Assembly: GCA_018402545.1 (NCBI GenBank)
Contig: JAGYIL010000003.1
Span: forward strand, 1 to 64,000
Reading direction: 5' to 3'
Length of the DNA: 64,000 nucleotides
DNA from: Saccharospirillum sp.
Lineage (GTDB): Bacteria; Pseudomonadota; Gammaproteobacteria; Pseudomonadales; Natronospirillaceae
The position numbers and the translations under genes were made by a program. Numbering within the stretch: position 1 is the first letter of the stretch; every line of letters begins with the position of its first letter. Below the pieces are notes generated by a model. It saw nothing but the letters and a program-made list of their open reading frames with translations, ran no database searches and was not told where the DNA came from. Below are positions 28,620 through 36,584 of this stretch, piece by piece.

Positions 28620-29821
28620 ATGAACAAACCAAGCCCCGCCCTCTGGACCCTGATCGCCATGCAGGCGCTGTCAATGTGTGCGCCGCCCATGGTGATTCTG
28701 ATCGGCGGCCTGATCGGAACCCAACTCGCGCCCAATCCGCAACTGGCTACCCTGCCCCTGTCGATACTGGTCATCACCACTGCCTTCAGTACCTTCCCGA
28801 CCGCCATGATCATGCAACACCTGGGTCGGAAGAAGGGCTTTCTCATCGGTAACCTGGTGTCGCTGGCGTCTTGCGGCATTGCCATTGTGGCCATCTATGC
28901 CCAGAGCTTTGTACTGTTACTGGTAGCGACCGGCGGCCTCGGCTTCAACATAGCATTTGTAAACCAGTTTCGCTTTGCCGCCATGGAGCGAGTGGCACCT
29001 GAACACCAGGGCCAGGCTGTTTCCTGGCTGCTGCTTGGTGGCATATTCGCGGCCCTGGTTGGCCCGGAACTCGGTGCCCTGGGAGAATCTCTGCTGGGTG
29101 TTCCCTACGCCGGTGCCTTCCTGTTGCTGGCAGGCGTGTTGCTGGGGTCACCCTGTTGCTGGTGTTTGCCTACCGGGATTTGCCCTACCAGGCGCCTGTT
29201 AAACAGTCGGTCGGTCGGCCCTGGGGTTCCTTGCTGCAACAGCCGGTACTCTGGCTGGCCCTGCTGGCCGGAGCGATATCCTACAGCGTGATGACGCTGG
29301 TGATGACGGCAGCACCGCTGAGCATGCACGATATGGATCAGCACAGTCTGCAAGCCACCAACACCGCCATCCAGGCGCATATTCTTGCCATGTTCCTGCC
29401 CTCACTGGCGACCAGTTGGCTGATCCAGCGTTTTGGACCGGAGCGATTGCTGATGCTTGGGCTGTTTATTTACGCCCTGATGATCATTGCCGGTCTCAGC
29501 GGGCATGGTGTCAGTCATTACACCACCAGCCTTATCCTGCTGGGCGTGGGCTGGAATTTCCTGTTTGTCTCGGGCACGACACTGCTGCCCAGAGCTTATG
29601 AGGACCCGGAACGGTTCAGAGTTCAGGCGGTAAATGAATTTCTGGTGTTTGGTGCCCAGGCACTGGCAACCCTAGGCGCAGCCTGGTTGCTGTTCCGGTT
29701 TAGCTGGGAAATACTGCTGTATGCCACGGCGCCGGCTCTGGTGGTATTGTCAGCCACCCTCCTCTGGCACAAGCTCAGTTTAAAGGCCACACACCACAAC
29801 ACCCAGGCTGGCTCGGCTTAA
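28620..29821 (+). pseudogene. MFS transporter with a single-base frameshift
   Basis: Two overlapping reading frames together give one 12-helix major facilitator protein of about 400 residues. The first (from ATG 28620) runs through about six helices to AGAFLLLAGVLLG, then turns into non-membrane sequence ending 29291. The second frame, open from before 29156 to 29821, resumes with LLLVFAYRDLPYQAP and the second six helices. The break is at a GGGG run (29144-29147); one extra G restores GVTLLLVFAY exactly. No slippery heptamer is present, so programmed frameshifting is unlikely. It is either a recent inactivation or a sequencing error. HLGRKKGFLIG is the MFS A-like loop. Substrate unknown. Confidence 0.82.
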
Positions 29822-29881
29822 CGAGGCCCGGAAGTGCTTAAAAAAGAATCTTATAGCGCTGTATCAGAACAACACAGGCGT

Positions 29882-29908
29882 GAGGCCCGCTCCCGGGGCC
29901 TCTGTTTT
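29882..29908 (+). terminator. Intrinsic terminator after the MFS gene
   Basis: GAGGCCC (29882-29888) pairs with GGGCCTC (29896-29902), then TGTTTT. It lies 61 bases after the MFS stop and also just past the stop of the small minus-strand ORF. Confidence 0.75.
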
Positions 29909-29928
29909 CAGTGAGACAGCATCGGGCG

Positions 29929-30051
29929 TTACCGCCGGCGACGGGTCTCGTCCTCTTTCACCCGGATAGGTTCCGGCTTTACTGCCGTACCCTGGCTGTA
30001 TACCCGCCAGGCAACAGCCCCCAGCAACATCGTCAACAACAGTACGGTCAT
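29929..30051 (-). CDS. Small single-pass membrane protein, 40 residues
   Basis: ATG 30051 is preceded by GAGGG 8 bases upstream. The product begins MTVLLLTMLLGAVAWRVY, one hydrophobic helix with its N-terminus at the membrane edge, then a charged tail with KPEPIRVKEDE and four terminal arginines before TAA. Helix, good ribosome site and lack of frame-breaking codons support a real gene, but I recognise no family. It lies between a transporter terminator and a DUF1820 gene on the same strand. Confidence 0.6.
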   Translation of the reverse strand: MTVLLLTMLLGAVAWRVYSQGTAVKPEPIRVKEDETRRRR

Positions 30052-30204
30052 CGTTTAACCCTCATATCGGGTGCATTTGCCAACCCGGGTTGGCCCTATC
30101 ACCTTGGGTGATCAGCTGAAGTATAGCCTTATTGAACCCGGCGACCAGTCAAAACCCATGTCGTTGTCGTGTAAATGCCATCAGATTCACAGTAACGGCG
30201 CATT

Positions 30205-30531
30205 CTAACTGCGTTTCGACGGGCCCGATGCCGGAAACGCGATAACCGGCCCGCCCTTACTGTCGCTTATTTTAGCGACGCCTTCCTGCTCAACCTCATC
30301 AATGCGGGTAATGGAGTGCATCGGAATGAAGCTGCGCTTTACACCACTGAATTCTTTTTTCAGCCGTTCTTCACCCGGATCCACCAGCAACTGGCTGCGC
30401 TCGCCAAAAATCAGCTCCTCGATCTCGATAAAGCCATACAAGTCACTTTGATAGACCTGTTCACAATACACTTCGTACACCTTGTCCTGATTAATAAAGG
30501 ACACTCTGTAAATGGCCTTGGGTTGTTTCAT
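30205..30531 (-). CDS. DUF1820 family protein
   Basis: A 108-residue soluble protein matching the DUF1820 pattern: IYRVSFINQDKVYEVYCEQV at the N-terminus, then FIEIEELIFGE and SFIPMHSITRIDEVEQEG, a small beta-rich domain of unknown function common in gammaproteobacteria. ATG 30531 is chosen for the family N-terminus; an upstream in-frame GTG would add 12 residues. The ribosome site is weak (AGGA 12 bases away). Divergent from miaB. Confidence 0.8.
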   Translation of the reverse strand: MKQPKAIYRVSFINQDKVYEVYCEQVYQSDLYGFIEIEELIFGERSQLLVDPGEERLKKEFSGVKRSFIPMHSITRIDEVEQEGVAKISDSKGGPVIAFPASGPSKRS

Positions 30532-30687
30532 TGCCGGGTAACGTCCTGACTGATGCATAGGATTCACAACAGCGGAGCACCAGTGCCCGCTGCCTCATTC
30601 GTCCCAGCAATATGGGCTCCGCGGAGGTCTTATTCAATAGCCAGTGGCATTGTGCCTCAATCTGCCTGAATTCTGTGCACCGGATGG

Positions 30688-30716
30688 TTGGGTCGGGGGC
30701 CGGTTATGCGTATAAT
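30688..30716 (+). promoter_or_regulatory. Sigma-70 promoter for miaB
   Basis: TTGGGT (30688-30693), 17-base spacer, perfect TATAAT (30711-30716), 59 bases before the miaB ATG. The discriminator CTGCGCCCC is GC-rich, so growth-rate control is possible. Confidence 0.7.
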
Positions 30717-30775
30717 CTGCGCCCCTTTTGAGCGTCGGCTTTGCTGGTGCTTCTGATGACTAAAACTGCAGGCTC

Positions 30776-32140
30776 ATGACCAAAAAACTCTTTATCAAAA
30801 CGCACGGCTGCCAGATGAACGAATACGATTCATCGCGCATGGCCGACCTGTTGGGCGACAGCCACGGTTATACCCTGACCGACAACGCCGATGAGGCCGA
30901 CGTGCTGCTGCTGAACACCTGCTCCATTCGCGAAAAAGCGCAGGACAAGGTGTTCCATCAGCTGGGCCGCTGGAAAAAGCTGAAAGCCAAGAATCCGGAC
31001 CTTAAAATCGGGGTTGGCGGCTGCGTGGCCTCCCAGGAAGGCCAGGCGATATCCGACCGTGCGCCTTACGTTGATATGATTTTTGGTCCCCAGACCCTGC
31101 ATCGACTGCCGCAAATGCTCGATGCCTCCTCAGGCCAGGTCGCCAACGCCGCCGGCAACCGCATTGCCATGGTCGACGTAACCTTTCCGGAAATCGAGAA
31201 ATTCGACCACTTGCCCGCCCCGAAAAGCGACGGTGTAACGGCCTTTGTTTCCGTCATGGAAGGCTGTTCCAAATACTGTACCTTCTGCGTCGTGCCTTAT
31301 ACCCGGGGCGAGGAAGTCAGTCGCCCGTTCGATGACGTTATTACCGAAGTCGTCCAGCTAGCGGAACAGGGCGTGCGGGAAATCAATTTCCTGGGCCAGA
31401 ACGTGAATGCCTACCGCGGCCCGCGCCACGACGGCGGCGAAGCCGACCTGGCCGAGCTGATCACCCTCGCTGCCCGTATCGATGGTATCGATCGTATCCG
31501 CTTCACCACCAGCCACCCGGTCGAGTTCACCGACTCGCTGGTCGACGCCTACCTCGACGTACCGGAGCTGGTCAGCCACCTGCACCTGCCGGTACAAAGC
31601 GGCTCGGACACCATACTAAGCGCGATGAAGCGCGGCCACACCGCAGCGGAATACATCGAAAAGATGGAACGCATTCGCGCCAACCGCCCGGACATCAGCT
31701 TCTCGTCCGACTTCATCATCGGTTTCCCGGGCGAAACCGAGGCCGACTTCGAAGCCACGATGAACCTGATTCAGACCATCGGCTTCGACCACAGCTTCAG
31801 CTTCGTCTACAGCCCGAGGCCTGGCACACCAGCAGCCAGCCTGGAAGACACAACGCCCGAGGCCACCAAAAAACAACGTTTGGCCATTCTGCAAGACAGA
31901 ATTATCCAGCAGGCGGCTCAGATCAGCCGTCGCATGGTCGGCAGCACCCAAACCATACTGGTCAGCGAGCGCTCCAAGCGCAACCCGGCCGAACTGCAGG
32001 GCCGCACAGAGAACAACCGACCAACGTTCTTTGAACATAACGACGACGAATTGATCGGAAAGTTCGTGCAGGTCCGTATTACCGAGGCCTTCGCCAACAG
32101 CCTGCGCGGCGAGGTCATCAATACTGACCTGGCATATTGA
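30776..32140 (+). CDS. miaB: tRNA i6A37 methylthiotransferase MiaB
   Basis: A 454-residue radical SAM enzyme converting i6A37 to ms2i6A37 in tRNAs reading UNN codons. The N-terminal UPF0004 domain carries the auxiliary cluster cysteines ([29 protein letters not shown]), the radical SAM triad is CSKYCTFC, and a TRAM domain closes the C-terminus (about 385-450). It is full length. It heads the miaB-ybeZ-ybeY-corC block; here 493 bases of repeat separate it from ybeZ. Confidence 0.98.
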   Translation: MTKKLFIKTHGCQMNEYDSSRMADLLGDSHGYTLTDNADEADVLLLNTCSIREKAQDKVFHQLGRWKKLKAKNPDLKIGVGGCVASQEGQAISDRAPYVDMIFGPQTLHRLPQMLDASSGQVANAAGNRIAMVDVTFPEIEKFDHLPAPKSDGVTAFVSVMEGCSKYCTFCVVPYTRGEEVSRPFDDVITEVVQLAEQGVREINFLGQNVNAYRGPRHDGGEADLAELITLAARIDGIDRIRFTTSHPVEFTDSLVDAYLDVPELVSHLHLPVQSGSDTILSAMKRGHTAAEYIEKMERIRANRPDISFSSDFIIGFPGETEADFEATMNLIQTIGFDHSFSFVYSPRPGTPAASLEDTTPEATKKQRLAILQDRIIQQAAQISRRMVGSTQTILVSERSKRNPAELQGRTENNRPTFFEHNDDELIGKFVQVRITEAFANSLRGEVINTDLAY

Positions 32141-32200
32141 GACTCGGTGGTTGAACCGAAGGTTGAGCCTAACTCGAGACATGAGTCCGTGTCGGGCACC

Positions 32201-32289
32201 GGGTTGGCCTATCAGGGGTCGGCGTGGACCCATCCATGGGGCCTAGACCGCAGCATCCTTGCTGCGGACTTCCCCTGATAGGCCAACCC
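32201..32289. repeat. Large intergenic palindrome, copy A (core on minus strand)
   Basis: Perfect 18-base arms GGGTTGGCCTATCAGGGG (32201-32218) and its complement (32272-32289) enclose 53 bases with two further hairpins: CCCATCCATGGG around 32230-32240 and CCGCAGCA-TCCT-TGCTGCGG (32248-32267). The core is the reverse complement of the core of copies B and C (AAGTCCGCAGCAAGGATG...). A possible degenerate flank motif AACTCGAGACATGAGT lies at 32171. Together with copy B it fills the miaB-ybeZ gap. Confidence 0.85.
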
Positions 32290-32377
32290 GGCACCCAACA
32301 CTTACCCTGTGGTAATTGTCATTTTCTTCGGAATACTACGTAGAGTTGTAAGATTACGCACAGTACGAGTGGCGGTT

Positions 32378-32472
32378 GCCGGTGGTGCCTCTGCGGGGGA
32401 GTCCGCAGCAGGGATGCTGCGGCCTAGGCTCCACGGACGGATTCACGCCGACCCCGCAGAGGCACCACCGGC
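32378..32472. repeat. Large intergenic palindrome, copy B
   Basis: Perfect 21-base arms (32378-32398, GCCGGTGGTGCCTCTGCGGG plus G, and 32452-32472) enclose a core beginning AGTCCGCAGCAGGGATGCTG, which contains the hairpin CCGCAGCA-GGGA-TGCTGCGG, then CCTAGG and GATTCACGCCGA. It lies in the opposite orientation to copy A, about 90 bases away. The remaining bases to ybeZ (32473-32633) show no other feature I can name. Confidence 0.85.
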
Positions 32473-32633
32473 GGCCGACACGGATTCCGGCACAAAGGTG
32501 AAATTAACGAATACAACGGTGGCTGAGTAACAATTAGTTACCACGGTAATCGACTTTTTGACATGGCAGGGATGCGGCGTATTCTTAGCCTATTCTGCTG
32601 ATTGCAGCGCAACGTGAGAGGAACCAGAACACT

Positions 32634-33641
32634 TTGACTACCCCGTCTAATCTTGAGGCTGCGACAGCAGCGTCCGATCTGCGGCAATTTGAGCTGCAAC
32701 CCGATAATCCCCAGCGACTGGCCAGCCTGTGCGGCCTGGCCAACGACAACCTCCGGCAGATTGAAGATCGCCTGGACATTCGCGTCAATAATCGTGGCAA
32801 TCGCTTCGAACTGGCCGGTGACGGTGGCAGCGTTGCAGCGGCCGAAGACATCATCAAGCGGTTGTATCGGGAGACAAAGGGTGGCAAGGACTTACTGCCC
32901 GATACGGTGAACCTCTATTTGCAGCAGTCCGAGGTCGAAACCCTGAGTGAGCAGGAAGGGGCGCAGTTGCATGAGCACAAACTCTACGTGCTGCACACGC
33001 CCAAATCCGTAGTCAAACCGCGCGGTCCCAATCAGCGGGCCTATGTGCACAGCGTGCTGACCCACGACATTAACTTTGGCGTTGGCCCGGCCGGTACCGG
33101 CAAGACCTTTCTGGCCGTCGCCTGCGCCGTGCAGGCGCTGCAGAAAGACCAGGTCAAACGCATTATTCTGGTCCGCCCTGCGGTGGAAGCGGGTGAAAAA
33201 CTGGGCTTTCTGCCCGGGGATCTTAGCCAGAAAGTCGACCCCTACCTGCGCCCGCTTTACGACGCTCTCTATGAGATGCTCGGTCTGGAAAAAGTCGATC
33301 GCCTGATTGAACGCAACGTAATTGAAGTGGCGCCTTTGGCCTACATGCGTGGTCGAACGCTGAGCAATGCGTTCATTATTCTTGACGAAAGCCAGAACAC
33401 CACCAAGGAACAGATGAAAATGTTCCTGACCCGTATTGGCTTTGGGTCAACGGCTGTCATCAACGGTGACCCGACTCAGGTCGACCTGCCACGTGGCAAT
33501 CAGTCTGGTCTCGCCCATGCCCTTAAAGTCCTCGATGGTGTCAGCGATATCAGCGTGACCCGCTTTGGTTCCAAAGACATTGTGCGGCACCCCCTGGTGC
33601 AGCGCATTGTCGATGCCTATGACGCGCACGGAGACAGCTGA
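32634..33641 (+). CDS. ybeZ: PhoH-like ATPase YbeZ
   Basis: A 335-residue P-loop ATPase of the PhoH/YbeZ family, with an N-terminal KH-like region (about 20-90) and Walker [10 protein letters not shown] near residue 147; [23 protein letters not shown] is the Walker B/sensor stretch. It interacts with YbeY in RNA metabolism. The start appears to be TTG 32634, with AGAGGA upstream; there is no ATG before the conserved part. ybeY starts 8 bases after its stop. Confidence 0.94.
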   Translation: MTTPSNLEAATAASDLRQFELQPDNPQRLASLCGLANDNLRQIEDRLDIRVNNRGNRFELAGDGGSVAAAEDIIKRLYRETKGGKDLLPDTVNLYLQQSEVETLSEQEGAQLHEHKLYVLHTPKSVVKPRGPNQRAYVHSVLTHDINFGVGPAGTGKTFLAVACAVQALQKDQVKRIILVRPAVEAGEKLGFLPGDLSQKVDPYLRPLYDALYEMLGLEKVDRLIERNVIEVAPLAYMRGRTLSNAFIILDESQNTTKEQMKMFLTRIGFGSTAVINGDPTQVDLPRGNQSGLAHALKVLDGVSDISVTRFGSKDIVRHPLVQRIVDAYDAHGDS

Positions 33642-33649
33642 CCGCCGCC

Positions 33650-34171
33650 ATGAACGCTCACCCGGCTTTAGCGGCCGTCGTCGATCTGGATCTCCAGATC
33701 GCGTCCGATGCCGCAGACCTGCCCGCTTTCGATGACCTGCTGCTCTGGGTCGCCGCGGCTCTCAATGGCGAACAAGACGCCGCCAGCCTGACCATTCGCC
33801 TGGTTGATGACCCGGAAAGCCAGCAGCTCAACCATGACTACCGGGGCAAGGATGCACCTACCAATGTACTGTCGTTCCCGTTTGAACTACCACCGGGCAT
33901 AGACGACCCTGAAGTTAAGGCCCTGCTCGGCGACCTGATCATATGCGCGCCCGTGGTGACCCGCGAGGCGGCTGAACAGGGCAAGCCTGTTGCACATCAC
34001 TGGGCGCACATGGTGGTCCATGGTACCTTGCATTTATTGGGGTACGACCACATTGACCCGGCTGAAGCAGAGATCATGGAATCACTGGAGCGCCGCATTC
34101 TGGCGACGCTCGACATCCCCGACCCTTACTGGCTTGAGAACCACTTGCCGACCGGCACCCCCCCCCTATAA
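33650..34171 (+). CDS. ybeY: Endoribonuclease YbeY
   Basis: A 173-residue zinc endoribonuclease used in 16S rRNA 3'-end maturation and ribosome quality control. The metal site [11 protein letters not shown] (H-x3-H-x5-H) lies near residue 120, and [16 protein letters not shown] is the conserved strand before it. It is the middle of the ybeZ-ybeY-corC operon. Confidence 0.97.
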   Translation: MNAHPALAAVVDLDLQIASDAADLPAFDDLLLWVAAALNGEQDAASLTIRLVDDPESQQLNHDYRGKDAPTNVLSFPFELPPGIDDPEVKALLGDLIICAPVVTREAAEQGKPVAHHWAHMVVHGTLHLLGYDHIDPAEAEIMESLERRILATLDIPDPYWLENHLPTGTPPL

Positions 34172-34216
34172 TGGGCGGACTGATCCGGGAACCATTTGCA
34201 GAGGACACGCACTAGC

Positions 34217-35086
34217 ATGAGCGACGAACGACCCACGAGTAGCAACCCCGGTAGGAAATCCTGGCTGGAACGCCTGTCGGATGCCTTCACCGGGGAGCCC
34301 AAAGATCGCGACGATTTGCTCACTATCCTGAACAGCGCTCAGGAAAACGACATTCTGGACAACGAAGCCTTCAAAATCATCGAAGGCGCCCTTAATGTCT
34401 CGGACATGCACGTCAGGGATATCATGATCCCCCGTTCCCAGGTGGTCAGCCTGGAAACCAACGACAGCATTCAGCACTGGCTGTCGCTGATCGTTGAGTC
34501 CGGACACTCCCGTTTCCCGGTGCTCGGTGAAAACTCCGACGAAGTGGTAGGGGTGCTGTTGGCCAAAGATCTGCTTGGCCTTGGCCTGCAAACAAAGTTT
34601 GATCTGGATGACATGAAAAAGCGGTTGAACACCATCATCCGCAACGTCAACTTCGTGCCGGAAAGTAAGCGCCTCAACGTCCTGCTCAAAGACTTCCGCA
34701 GCAACCGCAACCACATGGCGGTGGTGGTTGACGAATACGGGCAGACCGCGGGCCTGGTCACCATTGAAGACGTGCTCGAAGAAATTGTCGGGGAAATTGA
34801 AGACGAACACGACGACACCGTCGATGCCAACATTCGCCCCAACGGCAATGGCGGCTTTCTGGTTCAGGCACTGACCCCGATCGAAGACTTCAATGAGCAT
34901 TTCTCGACCGAACTCAGTGACGAGGAATTCGACACCATCGGTGGCATTGTCATGCATCAGTTTGGCAAGGTGCCCCAGCGTGACGAGTCCATCACTCTGG
35001 GCGAGTTGCTGATTAGGGTCGTGAATGCTGATAACCGCAGGGTTCGTGCCTTTGAGGTGAACCGACTGCAACCCGAGACCGACTGA
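34217..35086 (+). CDS. corC: CorC/HlyC-type CBS protein
   Basis: A 289-residue cytoplasmic protein with two CBS domains (about 65-190; VRDIMIPRSQV, GHSRFPVLGE, GVLLAKDLL) and a C-terminal CorC/HlyC transporter-associated domain (about 205-285). It lacks the DUF21 membrane domain, as in CorC of E. coli, linked to magnesium and cobalt tolerance. ATG 34217 has AGAGGA upstream; a TTG at 34196 is less likely. The lnt gene that normally follows is absent and fumC comes next. Confidence 0.93.
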   Translation: MSDERPTSSNPGRKSWLERLSDAFTGEPKDRDDLLTILNSAQENDILDNEAFKIIEGALNVSDMHVRDIMIPRSQVVSLETNDSIQHWLSLIVESGHSRFPVLGENSDEVVGVLLAKDLLGLGLQTKFDLDDMKKRLNTIIRNVNFVPESKRLNVLLKDFRSNRNHMAVVVDEYGQTAGLVTIEDVLEEIVGEIEDEHDDTVDANIRPNGNGGFLVQALTPIEDFNEHFSTELSDEEFDTIGGIVMHQFGKVPQRDESITLGELLIRVVNADNRRVRAFEVNRLQPETD

Positions 35087-35091
35087 TTCCA

Positions 35092-35114
35092 GCGGGTCCG
35101 TCATCCGGACCCGC
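35092..35114 (+). terminator. Stem-loop after corC
   Basis: A perfect 9-base stem GCGGGTCCG (35092-35100) and CGGACCCGC (35106-35114) with loop TCATC, 5 bases after the corC stop. The following bases are C-rich, not T-rich, so termination would be weak. Confidence 0.5.
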
Positions 35115-35203
35115 CCTCCCATCTGATTTGCCAGCCCGCCCGATTGGACATCCCGGTTCAGAGCACTAAAGTGTGTGCAAACCTGACCAGTGGAGTTGTT
35201 GCC

Positions 35204-36580
35204 ATGCGCATCGAAAAAGACAGCTTTGGCGAAATGTCCGTTCCCGACGACGTACTGTACGGCGCCCAGACCGCCCGGGCCTTGTCCAATTTCGGACTGT
35301 CCGGCGAGGTAATGCCACCTCGCTTTATCGAGGCCTGCCTTGCCATCAAGGCCGCCGCTGCGGGGGCCAACGCAGAATTGGGGATTATCGCAGACGACAA
35401 GGCAGCCGCCATTCAGAACGCCTGCCTGGAAGCCCGCAAACACAACAATGGCCACCAGTTCCCGGTCGACGTATTCCAGACCGGCTCTGGTACCAGTACC
35501 AACATGAACGTCAACGAAGTCATCGCCCACCTGGCGGCAACAGCCAGCGGCCTCGACATCAGCCCCAACGATGACGTCAATGCCAGCCAGAGCAGCAACG
35601 ACACCATTCCTGCGGCGATTCAGATCAGCACGGCTCTCGCACTGGAAGAAAGCCTGCTACCGGCCATCACCGCGCTTAAAAACAGCCTGAGCCAGCAGGG
35701 CGATGCGCACAGAGATGTGGTCAAAACCGGCCGCACCCACCTGATGGATGCAATGCCGCTGACGCTGGAGCAGGAGTTCTCGGCATGGATTGAAGCGCTG
35801 GACAGCTGCCAGCGTCGTATCAATCAGTGTCTGCCCAGACTCAAGGCCCTGCCCCTGGGCGGAACTGCCATCGGCACCGGCATCAACGCCCCTCAGGGCT
35901 TTGCCGAGCTGGCTTGCCGGCATCTGAACCTACAGATCGCCAACGATTTTTGCCCGCACAACAACGCCTTCTACGGCATCAGCACCCAGGATGTCTCGGT
36001 TGAGGCGTCGGGTTTGCTAAAAGGGCTGGCGACCAACCTAATCAAGATCAGCAACGACCTGCGCTGGATGAACAGCGGTCCGCTGGCCGGCCTGGGGGAA
36101 GTCGTGCTGCCGGCTTTACAGCCGGGTAGCAGTATCATGCCAGGGAAGGTCAATCCGGTGATTCCGGAGGCCGTGCTGATGGCCTGCTACCAGGTTATCG
36201 GACACGACACGGCCATCACGCTGGGCGCCCAGTCCGGCAATTTTCAGTTAAACGTTAGCCTGCCGCTGATCGCCCGCAACCTGCTCTACAGCATTGCGCT
36301 GCTGAGCCAAAGCTGCGAACACCTGGCGCACAAGGTCATCGATGATCTGAAGGTGAATCATGAGGCCCTGTCCGGGCCGCTGCACCGCAACCCGATTCTG
36401 GTCACCGCATTGAATCCGGTTCTGGGTTATCTGAAAGCAGCGGAGATCGCAAAAATAGCGTATGCCGATAACCGGCCCATCCTCGAGGTCGCCCTGGAAA
36501 AAACCGACCTGAGCCGGGAGGAGCTGGAATCCCTACTCGACCCGGCCCGTCTGGCACACCCATACCGGCAAACCGACTGA
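35204..36580 (+). CDS. fumC: Class II fumarate hydratase
   Basis: A 458-residue iron-free fumarase (fumarate to malate, citric acid cycle). The superfamily signature GSSIMPGKVNP lies near residue 310, preceded by the TGRTHLMDAMPLTLEQE and SQSSNDTIP motifs with the catalytic histidine region. ATG 35204 has GGAG 8 bases upstream and gives the length of the Pseudomonas FumC1 type; the longer frame from 35144 adds 20 unconserved residues. Aspartase and argininosuccinate lyase are less likely given the motif set. Converges on the exporter gene with a 4-base gap. Confidence 0.94.
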   Translation: MRIEKDSFGEMSVPDDVLYGAQTARALSNFGLSGEVMPPRFIEACLAIKAAAAGANAELGIIADDKAAAIQNACLEARKHNNGHQFPVDVFQTGSGTSTNMNVNEVIAHLAATASGLDISPNDDVNASQSSNDTIPAAIQISTALALEESLLPAITALKNSLSQQGDAHRDVVKTGRTHLMDAMPLTLEQEFSAWIEALDSCQRRINQCLPRLKALPLGGTAIGTGINAPQGFAELACRHLNLQIANDFCPHNNAFYGISTQDVSVEASGLLKGLATNLIKISNDLRWMNSGPLAGLGEVVLPALQPGSSIMPGKVNPVIPEAVLMACYQVIGHDTAITLGAQSGNFQLNVSLPLIARNLLYSIALLSQSCEHLAHKVIDDLKVNHEALSGPLHRNPILVTALNPVLGYLKAAEIAKIAYADNRPILEVALEKTDLSREELESLLDPARLAHPYRQTD

Positions 36581-36584
36581 ACGG

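Noticed and set aside
29130-29160. Programmed -1 ribosomal frameshift in the MFS gene
   Set aside because: No slippery heptamer or following pseudoknot, and MFS permeases are not known to use one.
34166-35530. A 454-codon open frame on the minus strand across corC and fumC
   Set aside because: It is antisense to two well-supported genes, has no family match and arises from codon bias in GC-rich coding DNA.
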